A stretch of DNA of 64,000 nucleotides from Chitinophagaceae bacterium (GCA_016710935.1 JADJTY010000003.1:744001-808000), one strand, 5' to 3'. Counted from the stretch's first letter, positions 18,439 to 27,913 are shown. Numbers and translations: made by a program. Notes: generated by a model from the letters alone, not told the origin.

Positions 18439-19236
18439 TTACAGATCACCTTTTTCGCCCTCGATCCATCTTTCAAACATCACACGCTCTGATGGTGACT
18501 GATGTGTGCCGCCTGCGAGGATATCCAGGAACCTGTCCCACAGATTTTTTTCTTCTTTAAATTCTTTTTTAAAATTTACAAGGGCTTCATAATATTCTTT
18601 CTGGTACACGATTGCTTCTTCATAAGTAAAATCCGGTGGTATCTGATCTACAATGATCTTGGTAATTATATTCAATTCGTCTGGTGAATATCTTTCAATC
18701 ATTTGCAGCAATATCCTGCATGAATCTACATGATCAACCAGGGATTGTACAAGCGGTTTTATAACATCTTCATATTCGTCCTGCCACTTTACAAATTGGG
18801 TTTCGGGCAATAATTTATATCCGGTGTTTATCGAATTTTTAGTGGCCTCATTTAATTGCTTTACCAGTAAACCCAGTTGCTGCCAGGGCGCTGCAAAACC
18901 GTTTGTTACTTTTTTTTCAATATTTTCTTTTGCAGTATTCAATATGTCTTTAATGCCGGTAACTGCTTTGGTAATGGCCGATGCTGTATGCTTCCAGCTT
19001 TCGCCTGCTTCGGGTTGAGTATGCGTTTCAATAATGAGCAAACCTGTTTTATTTAGTTCCTCCAGGTCTTTTTCAATTTGCAGCAGGCGCTCATAATCCT
19101 TTTGCAGCGTTGTGCCGAAATTTTTTATTGAAAGTAAGGCCCTTAGCCCGGGGTTATGATTGCTGTTTTCAGCCCCTAATGTCTGAGGTGTTTCCGATGG
19201 CACTTTAAGTTCAACCGGTTCCTGTAATGCGTCCAT
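18439..19236 (-). CDS. uncharacterised helical cytoplasmic protein
   Basis: 265 aa, no signal peptide or membrane segment. Strongly charged and helical, with coiled-coil potential (LQKDYERLLQIEKDLEELNK; YQKEYYEALVNFKKEFKEE). No motif is recognised. It is the only gene between the YdjM-like protein and a 187-base gap before the D-threonine-aldolase-like gene. The call as a gene rests on length, protein-like composition and ATG start. Confidence 0.65.
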   Translation of the reverse strand: MDALQEPVELKVPSETPQTLGAENSNHNPGLRALLSIKNFGTTLQKDYERLLQIEKDLEELNKTGLLIIETHTQPEAGESWKHTASAITKAVTGIKDILNTAKENIEKKVTNGFAAPWQQLGLLVKQLNEATKNSINTGYKLLPETQFVKWQDEYEDVIKPLVQSLVDHVDSCRILLQMIERYSPDELNIITKIIVDQIPPDFTYEEAIVYQKEYYEALVNFKKEFKEEKNLWDRFLDILAGGTHQSPSERVMFERWIEGEKGDL

Positions 19237-19423
19237 AAAATGAGTTTTATTGATGTGCTTTTCCCACGTAAAGGTTTATTAATTGCCGTTTACAACCATT
19301 ACATAATTGTTGAAGTTAGTTGCAGATTTCACACGTTTTTTGTATGGAGATGGGAGCATCTGAGGCAATAGAAAATATCCTCAGTGTTGAAAGTATAGTT
19401 TTTATGGACCAGGGGGAAGTATA

Positions 19424-20539
19424 TCAAACAGTGATCTTCCGGTCCCGTGCAATATTTTTCCATTCCCCAATGCATTGACCGTTCTCTATAATTTTTACGC
19501 TGTTGTACAAAGCAACGGTAGGGCAGATATGCCAGGGGATAGCATACAATATATCGCCGGATGCAAACCTGTTTGCTGATTTGTTTTCCAAAACCAAATG
19601 CTCTTCACTTTGTGAAATAGCAGTTAAGCATTCAAACTCCGGAAAGAAAACCCGTTTGCTTATTTCATTTTCTGCAGCAACAGATTTGTGCCCGAGGTCG
19701 GTACATATTTTACCTGTACCTGGTAAGGAAACAACCCTGGTAAGCAGCACAGCCGCAGGTATAAATTCCTGCTCGGGACAAAGAACGGAATAACCTTTAT
19801 CCCAATAAATAAATGTACCGGGACTGCATTCTATATTTTCTCTTTTACAATGAACAGAAAAACTGGGAGAGCCGCCCGCAATAATAATCGGTTTGGGTAA
19901 TCCGGCACTTTCAATATTTTTTGCAAGCAATTCCACAACAGCAAAAGTATCATCACATTTTTTTTTCTTTGTTGCAAAATCAATATCCCGGATATGGCCA
20001 TCATAAGCGTGTAAACCTTTGATGATAATGCCACTTGCAGTGGAACAATAGTTGTATAATTCCAGTGCTTCATCATCGGGGTTGATGCCGGTGCGGTTCA
20101 TACCGATATTAAGATCGATGTAAACCGGTACCTGTAAACCGGCTTCCGTAAATGAGTTGGATTGTGCGGCAGCAGCAACTGCATTATCTGTAAGGCAGGA
20201 AAATTGTGTTGCCGGATATTTTTTTATGAGTGCAATGAACCGGTGTAGTTTTGGCCCAACTGGTTGGTAAGCCAGCAAAACATCTGTTGCTTTTTGCATA
20301 CCCAGCATTTCTGCTTCAGCAATGGTGGCGCATTTGAATTTAGATATTCCGGCATCCAATATCAGCCTTACTACTTCGGCACACTTATGTGTTTTAACAT
20401 GCGGACGAAGCCTGTTTACATCGCCAATCATGTTGATGGCGGTTTGGATATTGGCTTTTACTCTTTCGGGATAAACCAATAGGGCCGGGGAGTCAATTTC
20501 GTTGGGGGTGGAGATATGGAACCAGTTTTTTTTAGTCAT
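19424..20539 (-). CDS. PLP-dependent D-threonine-aldolase-like protein (alanine racemase N-terminal fold)
   Basis: 371 aa. It has a fold-type III PLP barrel with RPHVKTHK near residues 45-52 (K49 the likely PLP lysine), VYIDLNIGMNRTGI, GLHAYDGHI and the phosphate-binding IIAGGSPSF. The C-terminal beta domain ends with WHICPTVALY, matching the His-x-Cys-Pro metal site of D-threonine aldolases. The expected reaction is cleavage of D-threonine or related 3-hydroxy-D-amino acids to glycine and an aldehyde; related enzymes act as D-serine dehydratases, and the two cannot be separated by eye. Confidence 0.85.
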   Translation of the reverse strand: MTKKNWFHISTPNEIDSPALLVYPERVKANIQTAINMIGDVNRLRPHVKTHKCAEVVRLILDAGISKFKCATIAEAEMLGMQKATDVLLAYQPVGPKLHRFIALIKKYPATQFSCLTDNAVAAAAQSNSFTEAGLQVPVYIDLNIGMNRTGINPDDEALELYNYCSTASGIIIKGLHAYDGHIRDIDFATKKKKCDDTFAVVELLAKNIESAGLPKPIIIAGGSPSFSVHCKRENIECSPGTFIYWDKGYSVLCPEQEFIPAAVLLTRVVSLPGTGKICTDLGHKSVAAENEISKRVFFPEFECLTAISQSEEHLVLENKSANRFASGDILYAIPWHICPTVALYNSVKIIENGQCIGEWKNIARDRKITV

Positions 20540-20560
20540 TATGTCAAGGGGGCATTTTTT

Positions 20561-20728
20561 TTATTTTTCTGCCCATTTTCTGATTAATTTTTTGCTATAC
20601 GCACGAGCTTCATCAATCGTAAATGTTTTTACAGCCTTGGTTTTTAAGGCAGCTTTTTTCTGCAATGCCTTGTAATCTTTTTCAGGAATTAAGACGTATT
20701 TCTTTTTATCAATTACAATCCCGGTCAT
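20561..20728 (-). CDS. small antitoxin-like protein without an adjacent toxin
   Basis: 55 aa starting MTGIVIDKKKYVLIPEKDY and ending ARAYSKKLIRKWAEK. The size, the N-terminal strand with basic residues, and a charged C-terminal helix resemble small Bacteroidota antitoxins paired with RelE/ParE toxins. No toxin gene follows: 21 bases downstream begins the D-threonine-aldolase-like gene. It may therefore be an orphan or remnant. The assignment is by general resemblance only. Confidence 0.5.
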   Translation of the reverse strand: MTGIVIDKKKYVLIPEKDYKALQKKAALKTKAVKTFTIDEARAYSKKLIRKWAEK

Positions 20729-20942
20729 GACAATATTTTATAAACCAAATTTACTGAAATAATAACATGAGCAATTTTTTTGGAACATTTCGGTTTTGAG
20801 ACACGAACCACACTTCCAATATCTCTTTTCGCTTCAATTAAAGCTCCACATAGGTATGTCGTACAAGTGAGTGACACAAGGATGATGCCATGGAAAACAA
20901 ATGCTGGTAACAAAAAAAATAAAAATCAAAAGTCGAAACAGA

Positions 20943-22253
20943 TCAACTCATTTCTTCCACCCACTTATCCCTGTCATCGGGGCTAAACTTCCACGGCGCA
21001 AAATTGTTTTCAACATTACCAAACATAACATTCCACTCCTGTGGGGCATTGCTGTCTTCCATAATGAGGGAGCGACGCAGTTCTAAAATTATTTCAAGCG
21101 GGGAGATGGAGACCGGGCATTCCTGTACACAGGCATTGCAGGTGGTGCAGGCACGCAGTTCTTCGGTGGTTATATGAGAGAAAAGATTTTTACCGTCGTC
21201 TTTAAATTCGCCGTTGGCATGTATGTTTTTGCCAACAGTTTCAAGGCGGTCGCGGGTGTCCATCATTATTTTACGGGGACTTAATAATTTACCGGTCTGG
21301 TTAGCCGGACAGACCGTAGAGCAACGACCACATTCGGTGCAACTGTAGGCGTCTAATAAACTTTTCCAACTCAGATCAAATACATCTTTGGCGCCAAACT
21401 TCATGGGGGCGGCCTGTTCAGTGGGCGCAAGCTCGGGCTGCATCATATATTTAACTTCGTTCTGCACACTTTGCATGTTATGCATTTCGCCCATTACTTC
21501 CAGTCTTGCATAATACGCATTAGGGAAGGCCAGCAAAATATGTAAATGCTTGCTGTAAGGCAGGTAATTTAAAAATGCAAAAATGCCGATGATGTGCAGC
21601 CACCAGCAACTGCGTTCAATAGTAATTAATGTTGCCTGCGATAAGCCGCTTAACGAAGGAGCAATAATGCCGGAGAAAATAAAATCACCGGTATCATGGT
21701 AATGCGCTGCACCCTGCAATTGTAAGGCACGGTCGGTGCTGTTCATAAACAGGAAGAGCGACATTAAAATGATCTCGGTTATTAAAATATAATTGGCATC
21801 GCTGCGTGGCCAGCCATTCAGATCCTTGCTGATGAAGCGTTTTAGTTTGATGATATTTCTTCTTGCTAAAAAAATAACGCACACAGCAATAACACCAACG
21901 GCCAGTATTTCAAAAAAGTTGATGAGGAAAGTATATAAACTGCCGAGGTATGGAAAGAACAAACGGTGTGAGCCCAGCATACCATCGAGTACAATTTCCA
22001 GTACCTCTACATTAATAATGATAAAGCCGGCATATATGATAAAATGCATTACCGCCACCAGTGGGTTGCGGAACATTTTCTTTTGTCCGAGGGCGAGGAG
22101 GATCAGATTTCTCCAGCGTTTAGAAGGGTTATCGTTAAGGTTTTCGGCTTTGCCTAAAAAAATATTGCGGCGGATGATGCCGATGTTTTTGGCAAATAAC
22201 CAGATGGCGATTGCAGTGAGGGCTATGAAAAGTATTTGTTGTACAATTTGCAT
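20943..22253 (-). CDS. membrane (Fe-S)-binding oxidoreductase subunit, HdrC-like
   Basis: 436 aa. The N-terminal half has about five membrane helices, as in respiratory-nitrate-reductase-gamma-like cytochromes. The C-terminal half has two [4Fe-4S] motifs, CTECGRCSTVCPANQTGK and CTTCNACVQECPVSISP. Such proteins pass electrons between membrane and soluble partners and usually sit next to a second gene for a CCG-domain (HdrB-like) protein. That partner is absent here: downstream come a 214-base gap without a credible gene and the small antitoxin-like gene. The role in this organism's electron transport is inferred from family only. Confidence 0.88.
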   Translation of the reverse strand: MQIVQQILFIALTAIAIWLFAKNIGIIRRNIFLGKAENLNDNPSKRWRNLILLALGQKKMFRNPLVAVMHFIIYAGFIIINVEVLEIVLDGMLGSHRLFFPYLGSLYTFLINFFEILAVGVIAVCVIFLARRNIIKLKRFISKDLNGWPRSDANYILITEIILMSLFLFMNSTDRALQLQGAAHYHDTGDFIFSGIIAPSLSGLSQATLITIERSCWWLHIIGIFAFLNYLPYSKHLHILLAFPNAYYARLEVMGEMHNMQSVQNEVKYMMQPELAPTEQAAPMKFGAKDVFDLSWKSLLDAYSCTECGRCSTVCPANQTGKLLSPRKIMMDTRDRLETVGKNIHANGEFKDDGKNLFSHITTEELRACTTCNACVQECPVSISPLEIILELRRSLIMEDSNAPQEWNVMFGNVENNFAPWKFSPDDRDKWVEEMS

Positions 22254-22445
22254 CTTTTGTGATTGTGCTGCTAAGGTAATTATAATACGTTAATCCGTTA
22301 ACTTGTTAATTAGTTAATCCGTAAAGCCTTATTGTTAGTTGAGCTTTTATTTATTAAATGCCCCCCACGGATTAACGCCCGCCTGACCGCGTAATTCGGG
22401 CAGGGATATACGGATTAACGGATTAACTCTTAAATTCGTACCACG

Positions 22446-22964
22446 ATGGAACAACGTAAACAAATACTCACTGCCGAAGTTGCCGATAAAAAGTTACGCC
22501 GCATGGCCTTGCAGGTGGTGGAAGAAAATTATACCGAAACACAGCTGGTGCTTATCGGTATTAAAAACCACGGTAGTGTAATTGCAGAAAAAATAAGGCA
22601 ATACATACAGGAAGTGTTTACCGGCGAAGTGCTGGTGCTTGAGCTGAGCATGGATAAAAAACATCCGCTCACCATCAACTTAGATACCGGCATGGATTTT
22701 ACTGATAAAATAATCGTGTTGATCGATGATGTGGCCAACAGCGGCCGTACCATGTTATATGCTTTAAAACCATTGCTGCAGCAGCTTCCTAAAAAAATAC
22801 AAACCCTGGCACTGGTGGAAAGAACACACAAAACATTTCCGGTGGATGTGGATTATGTGGGGTTGTCGGTTTCTACCACTTCCGATGAACATATTGTGGT
22901 GGAAGAGGAAAATGGGGAAGTGTTGGGGGCGTGGCTGGAAACCTCACCCCAGCCCTCTCCTTAG
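22446..22964 (+). CDS. phosphoribosyltransferase family protein (PyrR/HPRT-like)
   Basis: 172 aa, cytoplasmic. The PRPP-binding loop VLIDDVANSGRTMLYAL defines the type I PRTase fold; the N-terminal LVLIGIKNHGSVIAEKI is the usual pyrophosphate-loop strand. By size it resembles PyrR or a purine phosphoribosyltransferase; the substrate is not decidable. The last residues (TSPQPSP) are translated from the interspersed CTCACCCCAGCCCTCTCC repeat, so the native C-terminus was probably replaced by repeat insertion. Confidence 0.85.
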   Translation: MEQRKQILTAEVADKKLRRMALQVVEENYTETQLVLIGIKNHGSVIAEKIRQYIQEVFTGEVLVLELSMDKKHPLTINLDTGMDFTDKIIVLIDDVANSGRTMLYALKPLLQQLPKKIQTLALVERTHKTFPVDVDYVGLSVSTTSDEHIVVEEENGEVLGAWLETSPQPSP

Positions 22965-23292
22965 AGGAGAGGGGGCGGAGCTCAAGGATTAAAAAGTCTT
23001 TACCTGTTTAGGCAACGGGCATTAAAACCCAATCGCTTTTACTTTAAAACTTCCGTTGACCTCACCCCAGCCCTCTCCAAGGGGAGAGGGAGCAGAGCTC
23101 AATTATTTTTTGGGCATTCAATAATTTAGCTGTGAGGAGCTTAAAACCCAATCGCTTTTACTTTAAAACTTCCGTTGACCTCACCCCAGCCCTCTCCAAG
23201 GGGAGAGGGAGCAGAGCTCAATTATTTTTTGGGCATTCAATAATTTAGCTGTGAGGAGCTTAAAACCCAATCGCTTTTACTTTAAAACTTCC
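22943..23292. repeat. 119-bp tandem repeat carrying copies of the next gene's 3' end and CCCTCTCC palindromes
   Basis: A 119-bp unit occurs at 23022-23140 and 23141-23259, and its first 33 bases recur at 23260-23292, where they form the real 3' end of the minus-strand gene. Each full unit holds the inverted repeat CCCTCTCCAAGGGGAGAGGG; a related copy lies at 22955-22974. The two full units look identical, implying recent duplication. The block fills the 295-base gap between the genes. Confidence 0.85.
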
Positions 23293-24297
23293 ATTTGAAA
23301 ATTCCAGAGCAGGCATGGGGATTTTTACAATGTTGAGCAGGCGGAAAACAAGTTTTAAACCTTTTCTGTTGGTTTTTATTTTGGTGAGATCAATATCAGG
23401 CGAGAGATACCATTGGCGATAGCGCTTAATATCGGTTCGACTGAAATTGATATTGCCTGCTGCATCTTTACCAATATTTTCATTGGCGCCAAACATACCC
23501 TCGGCACCGGTACCTACGGCAATATTTAACCATTTTGGCCATTTACTTTGCGGAAAGAATGAATGTACGTTGGCACTGAGCCAATAAGTTTGTCCGTTGT
23601 AATCTTTTAAAAAACGTTCGGCAGTGGTGGTACCAAAAATATTGTTGCTGCGCTGAATTAAAGCAGGGTCATGATAGCTTTTGTGGTGAAAAGAAAATTT
23701 GAATTGGATACGTTGTTCATCCCAGGCAAGTTCCTGTGCAATGAGCATGCCGCTGCCGATAAAGTTGGCGCCAATATCTCCCCAACTCCATCCCCATTCG
23801 GCGCTGTAGGCATCCAGTACTTCAATCACCGTGTGGTAAACCGGTCCGCTTAAGCCACCATACCAGATGCGTTTTTTTCGGCTGATACCTGTCCAGCGCC
23901 AAAGCTCCATACTGGCAAGACTTTCGGCATAAACTCCGTAGGCATGGCCAATTTTATCCATACCCTTCCATTCGGGCATATCATTAAAAACATGAAAATT
24001 ACTCTGTGGGTAATTACTGTACCAGGCAGCATAGAGCCCGCCCATGGCAGCACCGTAACCGATGATGTTGGTGGCGGCGATGATCTTTACTCTGCGGTTT
24101 ATTTGTTTATGCGCAGCATCCTGCGGACTGGTTAATGAGTTAACCCGTTTATCCGTGGGAATGCTATCAGAATTTTGATAAGAAATGGGAGTAACATTAA
24201 CTGTAACACCAGGCTGAATAAATTTTGAAGTATCATTTTGAGCAAATGATGAAAATGAAAAGAATATGCTGATGAAAAGGCCCCATAAAGATTTCAT
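23260..24297 (-). CDS. exported DUF2279-like protein
   Basis: 345 aa from ATG 24297, chosen because it opens on the signal peptide MKSLWGLFISIFFSFSSFAQ; the longer frame to 24375 adds an unlikely leader. Motifs typical of DUF2279 proteins are seen: DKIGHAYGVYAESLASMELWRWTG, a GGLSGPVYHTVIEVLDAYS stretch and WGWSWGDIGANFIGSG. It is probably a periplasmic or membrane-associated protein of unknown function. The 33 bases encoding its C-terminus (FKVKAIGF and stop) are duplicated twice more downstream. Confidence 0.8.
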   Translation of the reverse strand: MKSLWGLFISIFFSFSSFAQNDTSKFIQPGVTVNVTPISYQNSDSIPTDKRVNSLTSPQDAAHKQINRRVKIIAATNIIGYGAAMGGLYAAWYSNYPQSNFHVFNDMPEWKGMDKIGHAYGVYAESLASMELWRWTGISRKKRIWYGGLSGPVYHTVIEVLDAYSAEWGWSWGDIGANFIGSGMLIAQELAWDEQRIQFKFSFHHKSYHDPALIQRSNNIFGTTTAERFLKDYNGQTYWLSANVHSFFPQSKWPKWLNIAVGTGAEGMFGANENIGKDAAGNINFSRTDIKRYRQWYLSPDIDLTKIKTNRKGLKLVFRLLNIVKIPMPALEFSNGSFKVKAIGF

Positions 24298-24425
24298 AGT
24301 ATAAGAAGGCACCGATAAGGAAGATGAATTATGTACAGAGTTAAAGCTCATAAAGAACAAAAATACGCATAACAACCATTTGTTATTGTATCAGGTAAGA
24401 ATTACGCAAAAGATAAAGACAGGAT

Positions 24426-24839
24426 TTAAAACTTAGGCGCCACAGCAACCGGCATCTTTTTACCGTAAATAAGTGAATTGACCTGGTTCTTGATAATACC
24501 ACTGGTTATATCGCTGATTATTTGCCCGGCAATGTTTTGTTTATTTCTTCTTTCCCATTCCCTGTCCCTGGCTTCTGCCTGGGATGCATGAAATGGAAAG
24601 TTCGGCCAGTACATCAATTCATGCCTGGATGGTTTTACGTATTCGGAAAGCAAAGGATTGGGCTTTACCGGCTTTTTAAAAGTAGCATATAAAAGCGGGT
24701 TCATGGGGGTGTATGTTTCAACAACATGATTATGAGGAGCCTGGGGAGATGCTGCAATTGAAAAGGAGAAGATTAAGGCAATTGTTACCATTTGTCTCAG
24801 CAAAAAATATTTTAAATATCTGTTACTGCATAAAAACAT
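24426..24839 (-). CDS. small exported protein of unknown function
   Basis: 137 aa. A hydrophobic N-terminal segment (MVTIALIFSFSIAASPQAPHN) suggests export; an internal start at residue 17 (ATG 24791) would give a cleaner signal peptide. The rest is basic and Pro/Tyr-rich (YVKPSRHELMYWPNFPFHA) with a charged helix (EARDREWERRNKQN). No family is recognised. It is transcribed away from the phosphohexomutase gene. Confidence 0.6.
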   Translation of the reverse strand: MFLCSNRYLKYFLLRQMVTIALIFSFSIAASPQAPHNHVVETYTPMNPLLYATFKKPVKPNPLLSEYVKPSRHELMYWPNFPFHASQAEARDREWERRNKQNIAGQIISDITSGIIKNQVNSLIYGKKMPVAVAPKF

Positions 24840-24905
24840 ATAACAAAACTAATTATTTTATTTTATGAAGGTTGAATAATTTATTTTTGAAAGTATAAAC
24901 ATAAA

Positions 24906-26660
24906 ATGATGGATGCAATAACACAACAGAAAATTGATAAGTGGCTACATGGTAATTACGACCAGGCTGTGAAGGATGAAATAATTGCTTTGCAAAAGTC
25001 AGATCCTGCTGCACTGGAAGATGCTTTTTACAAGAACCTGGAATTTGGCACCGGTGGACTGCGTGGCATCATGGGCATTGGTACCAACCGTATGAATAAA
25101 TACACAGTTGGCATGGCTACACAGGGTTATGCCAATTATTTGAAACAATGCTTTACTGGGGAGATCAGTGTTGCAATTGCTTATGATTGCCGCAACAACA
25201 GCAGTTTGTTTGCATCCATAACTGCCAATGTTTTTGCAGCCAATGGCATTAAAGTATATTTGTTTGAAGCGCTGCGGCCCACGCCGGAACTGAGTTACGC
25301 CATCCGCACCCTGGGTTGCAAGGGTGGGGTGGTTTGTACCGCCAGTCACAATCCCAAAGAATATAACGGTTATAAAGCGTACTGGGATGATGGCGCACAG
25401 ATGGTGCCACCGCATGATAAAAATGTAATTACAGAAGTTGAAAAAATTGCTTCGGTGGATGATGTGAAATGGAGTGGGGGTGAAGCAAAAATAATCAGTC
25501 TGGGTGAAGCCATGGATGCTGATTACCTAAACATGGTTAAAGGTTTAAGTGTTTACCCGGAAGTTTGTGCGGCGCAAAGCGACTTGAAAATTGTATACAC
25601 ATCCATACATGGTACTGGCATAGTGCTGGTGCCAAAAGCATTGCAGCAATTTGGATTTAATAATGTGAGTATTGTAGAGGAACAAAGTACACCCGATGGA
25701 AATTTCCCTACCGTTGTTTACCCCAATCCCGAAGAAACAGAAGCCATGAGCATTGGCCTGAAACAAGCAGCGGCGCTGGATGCGGATATTTTGCTCGGAA
25801 CAGATCCGGATGCCGACAGGGTAGCCATTGGCGTGAAAAATAAAAAGGGCGAATGGGTTTTGCTGAATGGAAACCAAACCGCTGTGCTGGCTTTTAATTA
25901 TATGATCGAGGCACGCAAGGCAAAAGGCATTGCACAGCCCAATGATATGGTTATTAAGACCATTGTTACTACCGACATGATCGATGTGATTGCTAAAGCC
26001 AGTGAGGTGGCCTGTTATAATGTGCTTACAGGTTTTAAGTGGATCAGTAAAATGATCAGGGAAAAAGAAGCCCGCCCGGATGACCCGTTCGGACGGGGCA
26101 AAGAAAATTACATTATTGGTGGGGAAGAAAGTTTTGGTTTGATGATCGGTGATAAGATACGTGATAAGGATGCCATCAGCGCTGTTGCACTGAGTTGCGA
26201 AATGGCTGCTTATGAAAAAAGCAAGGGCCGCACGCTGTATGACAAACTGGTTGACCTTTGCATGCAATATGGTTTTTATAAAGAGAGCCTGGTGAGTGTT
26301 ACCAAAAAAGGAATGAATGGCGCTAAAGAGATTGAAGCCATGATGGAAGGGTACAGAAATAATCCACCGCTTACCATTGATGGGGCTGCGGTAATTCAAT
26401 TGTTGGATTATGAACTGCAACTAGGTAAAAATTTGAGCAGCAGCGAAACCTGGACAATCGATCTGCCAAAAAGTAATGTGCTGCAGTTTGTATTAGCCGA
26501 TGGAACAAAAATATCTGCCAGGCCAAGCGGAACCGAGCCAAAAATAAAATTTTATTTCAGCGTAAATGCAAAACTGACCGATGCAGCAGCTTTTGATGCT
26601 ACGGAAAAATTACTGGATGAAAAGATTGCGAGGATTGTGGAGGAGATGGGATTGAAATAA
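24906..26660 (+). CDS. phosphoglucomutase/phosphomannomutase family enzyme
   Basis: 584 aa, cytoplasmic, of the alpha-D-phosphohexomutase superfamily. It shows the four domain signatures in order: the active-site serine in CTASHNPKEYNGYK (S147), the metal loop GTDPDADRVAIG (about 298-309), the sugar-binding GGEESFG, and the phosphate-binding RPSGTEPKIKFY. The length fits the long PgcA-like form that interconverts glucose-1-phosphate and glucose-6-phosphate. Start ATG 24906 or the adjacent ATG 24909. Confidence 0.93.
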   Translation: MMDAITQQKIDKWLHGNYDQAVKDEIIALQKSDPAALEDAFYKNLEFGTGGLRGIMGIGTNRMNKYTVGMATQGYANYLKQCFTGEISVAIAYDCRNNSSLFASITANVFAANGIKVYLFEALRPTPELSYAIRTLGCKGGVVCTASHNPKEYNGYKAYWDDGAQMVPPHDKNVITEVEKIASVDDVKWSGGEAKIISLGEAMDADYLNMVKGLSVYPEVCAAQSDLKIVYTSIHGTGIVLVPKALQQFGFNNVSIVEEQSTPDGNFPTVVYPNPEETEAMSIGLKQAAALDADILLGTDPDADRVAIGVKNKKGEWVLLNGNQTAVLAFNYMIEARKAKGIAQPNDMVIKTIVTTDMIDVIAKASEVACYNVLTGFKWISKMIREKEARPDDPFGRGKENYIIGGEESFGLMIGDKIRDKDAISAVALSCEMAAYEKSKGRTLYDKLVDLCMQYGFYKESLVSVTKKGMNGAKEIEAMMEGYRNNPPLTIDGAAVIQLLDYELQLGKNLSSSETWTIDLPKSNVLQFVLADGTKISARPSGTEPKIKFYFSVNAKLTDAAAFDATEKLLDEKIARIVEEMGLK

Positions 26661-26851
26661 GTATTTAGCCCCCCCGTAGGCGGTTACATAGAATACAAAA
26701 AACAGTAAGATAAAATGAATCCGGAAATTACTGCGTACATTTTTTTATCTTGCAGATTAAACATTTGAGCAATTGATTTTTGAAATGATTTTAAAACCAA
26801 ATACTCTGCAAAGTCTCTCCGCCAAATAGCGTAGGAGATTTAGAGGGGCTT

Positions 26852-27508
26852 ATGAGAAAATACGAAGACAGTTACCAGCATAAAGGCCTCCGCAAAAAGT
26901 TAATGGATCTGTTGAGGGAAAAGGGCATCAGTGATGAAAACGTGCTAAAGGCTATGAACAATATTCCACGGCATTATTTTCTCGATAGCGCTTTTGATAA
27001 GATCGCTTACGAAGACCGTGCCTTTCCCATCAGCGAAGGGCAAACCATTTCACAACCATATACTGTAGCCTATCAAACCCAGTTACTGCAGGTAAAACCC
27101 AATGATAAAATACTGGAGATCGGTACCGGAAGTATTTACCAGGCAACGGTTTTAGCCGAAATAGGAGCCAAAGTTTTCACCATTGAGCGCCAAAAAAAAC
27201 TTTTCGAAAACACCAAACAGTTTATTTTTAAAAATCAGTATCCCAACTTAAAATTTTTTTATGGCGATGGATACGAAGGCCTGCCAACCTATGCACCCTT
27301 TGATAAAGTGATCATTACAGCAGCAGCCCCTTTTATTCCGCCTAAATTAATAGAACAACTAAAGACCGGTGGCAAAATGGTGATACCGGTTGATGAAGAT
27401 CATCACCAGCGGATGTTGCGCATTACCAAACAGGCAGATGGCAGCATTACGGAAGAAGCTTTTGAAAATTTTAGCTTTGTGCCGATGCTTTCAGGGAGGA
27501 ATGGATAA
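26852..27508 (+). CDS. pcm: protein-L-isoaspartate O-methyltransferase
   Basis: 218 aa; repairs isoaspartyl residues in aged proteins using S-adenosylmethionine. Motifs: ISEGQTISQPYTVAYQT, the SAM site EIGTGSIYQATVLAEIG and VFTIERQKKLF, and AAAPFIPPKLIEQLKTGGKMVIPV. The usual GTGSGYQ is GTGSIYQ here, a minor change. The ATG follows directly on a short inverted repeat (CTCTCC ... GGAGATTTAGAGG, near 26814-26847) that forms the leader. Confidence 0.93.
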   Translation: MRKYEDSYQHKGLRKKLMDLLREKGISDENVLKAMNNIPRHYFLDSAFDKIAYEDRAFPISEGQTISQPYTVAYQTQLLQVKPNDKILEIGTGSIYQATVLAEIGAKVFTIERQKKLFENTKQFIFKNQYPNLKFFYGDGYEGLPTYAPFDKVIITAAAPFIPPKLIEQLKTGGKMVIPVDEDHHQRMLRITKQADGSITEEAFENFSFVPMLSGRNG

Positions 27509-27605
27509 TTAGTCAATAGGCAATAGGCAATAGGCATCGAAAGAGTGAGCTGTTAAAGTTAGAAAAACCAATTAACGGATTAACGGATTAACCAATTAAC
27601 TAACC

Positions 27606-27908
27606 ATGCGTTTCTTCTCCAAAATAACCGTCATATTCAATGTTTGTTTTTTGCTGTATATCGTTCTTTGGTATATTGAACAGCACAACAGCTATGAAGG
27701 TACAAGTACACATATACTGCCGCTTCCCTGGCTGGAAGGCACTTTTGTGATACTGGGTTACACAGCTATTATAGTTAATGTGCTTTTTTTGCTGCTTGCA
27801 TTCATATTCTATTCCCTTAAAACAACAGTAACAATACCCCGCTGGATTATTATCTTTAACATCCTGATCTTTTGCTGCCAGATTTATTTTCATTTCATTT
27901 TAAAATAA
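27606..27908 (+). CDS. small membrane protein of unknown function
   Basis: 100 aa with three membrane segments (about 6-23, 45-66 and 77-97). No motif identifies a family. It lies five bases before the transporter gene start at 27914, so the two are probably co-transcribed. The leader contains an AATTAACGGATTAACGGATT repeat also seen near 22400. Confidence 0.65.
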   Translation: MRFFSKITVIFNVCFLLYIVLWYIEQHNSYEGTSTHILPLPWLEGTFVILGYTAIIVNVLFLLLAFIFYSLKTTVTIPRWIIIFNILIFCCQIYFHFILK

Positions 27909-27913
27909 ACAGT

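Noticed and set aside
20725..20913. 62-codon frame overlapping the antitoxin-like gene start by four bases.
   Set aside because: It needs a TTG start, has an unremarkable composition and resembles no family; the DNA looks like interspersed non-coding repeat.
22262..22440. GGATTAACGGATTAAC repeats as an origin of replication or regulator site.
   Set aside because: Similar AT-rich repeats recur near 27571, and there is no dnaA or DnaA-box cluster; best treated as ordinary intergenic repeats.
25545..26420. 291-codon frame antisense to the phosphohexomutase gene.
   Set aside because: It lies entirely inside a well-supported gene on the other strand and its product is not protein-like (His/Ile/Phe-rich).
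27510..27540. Triple AATAGGC tandem repeat after pcm.
   Set aside because: Too short and simple to assign a function; likely slippage.
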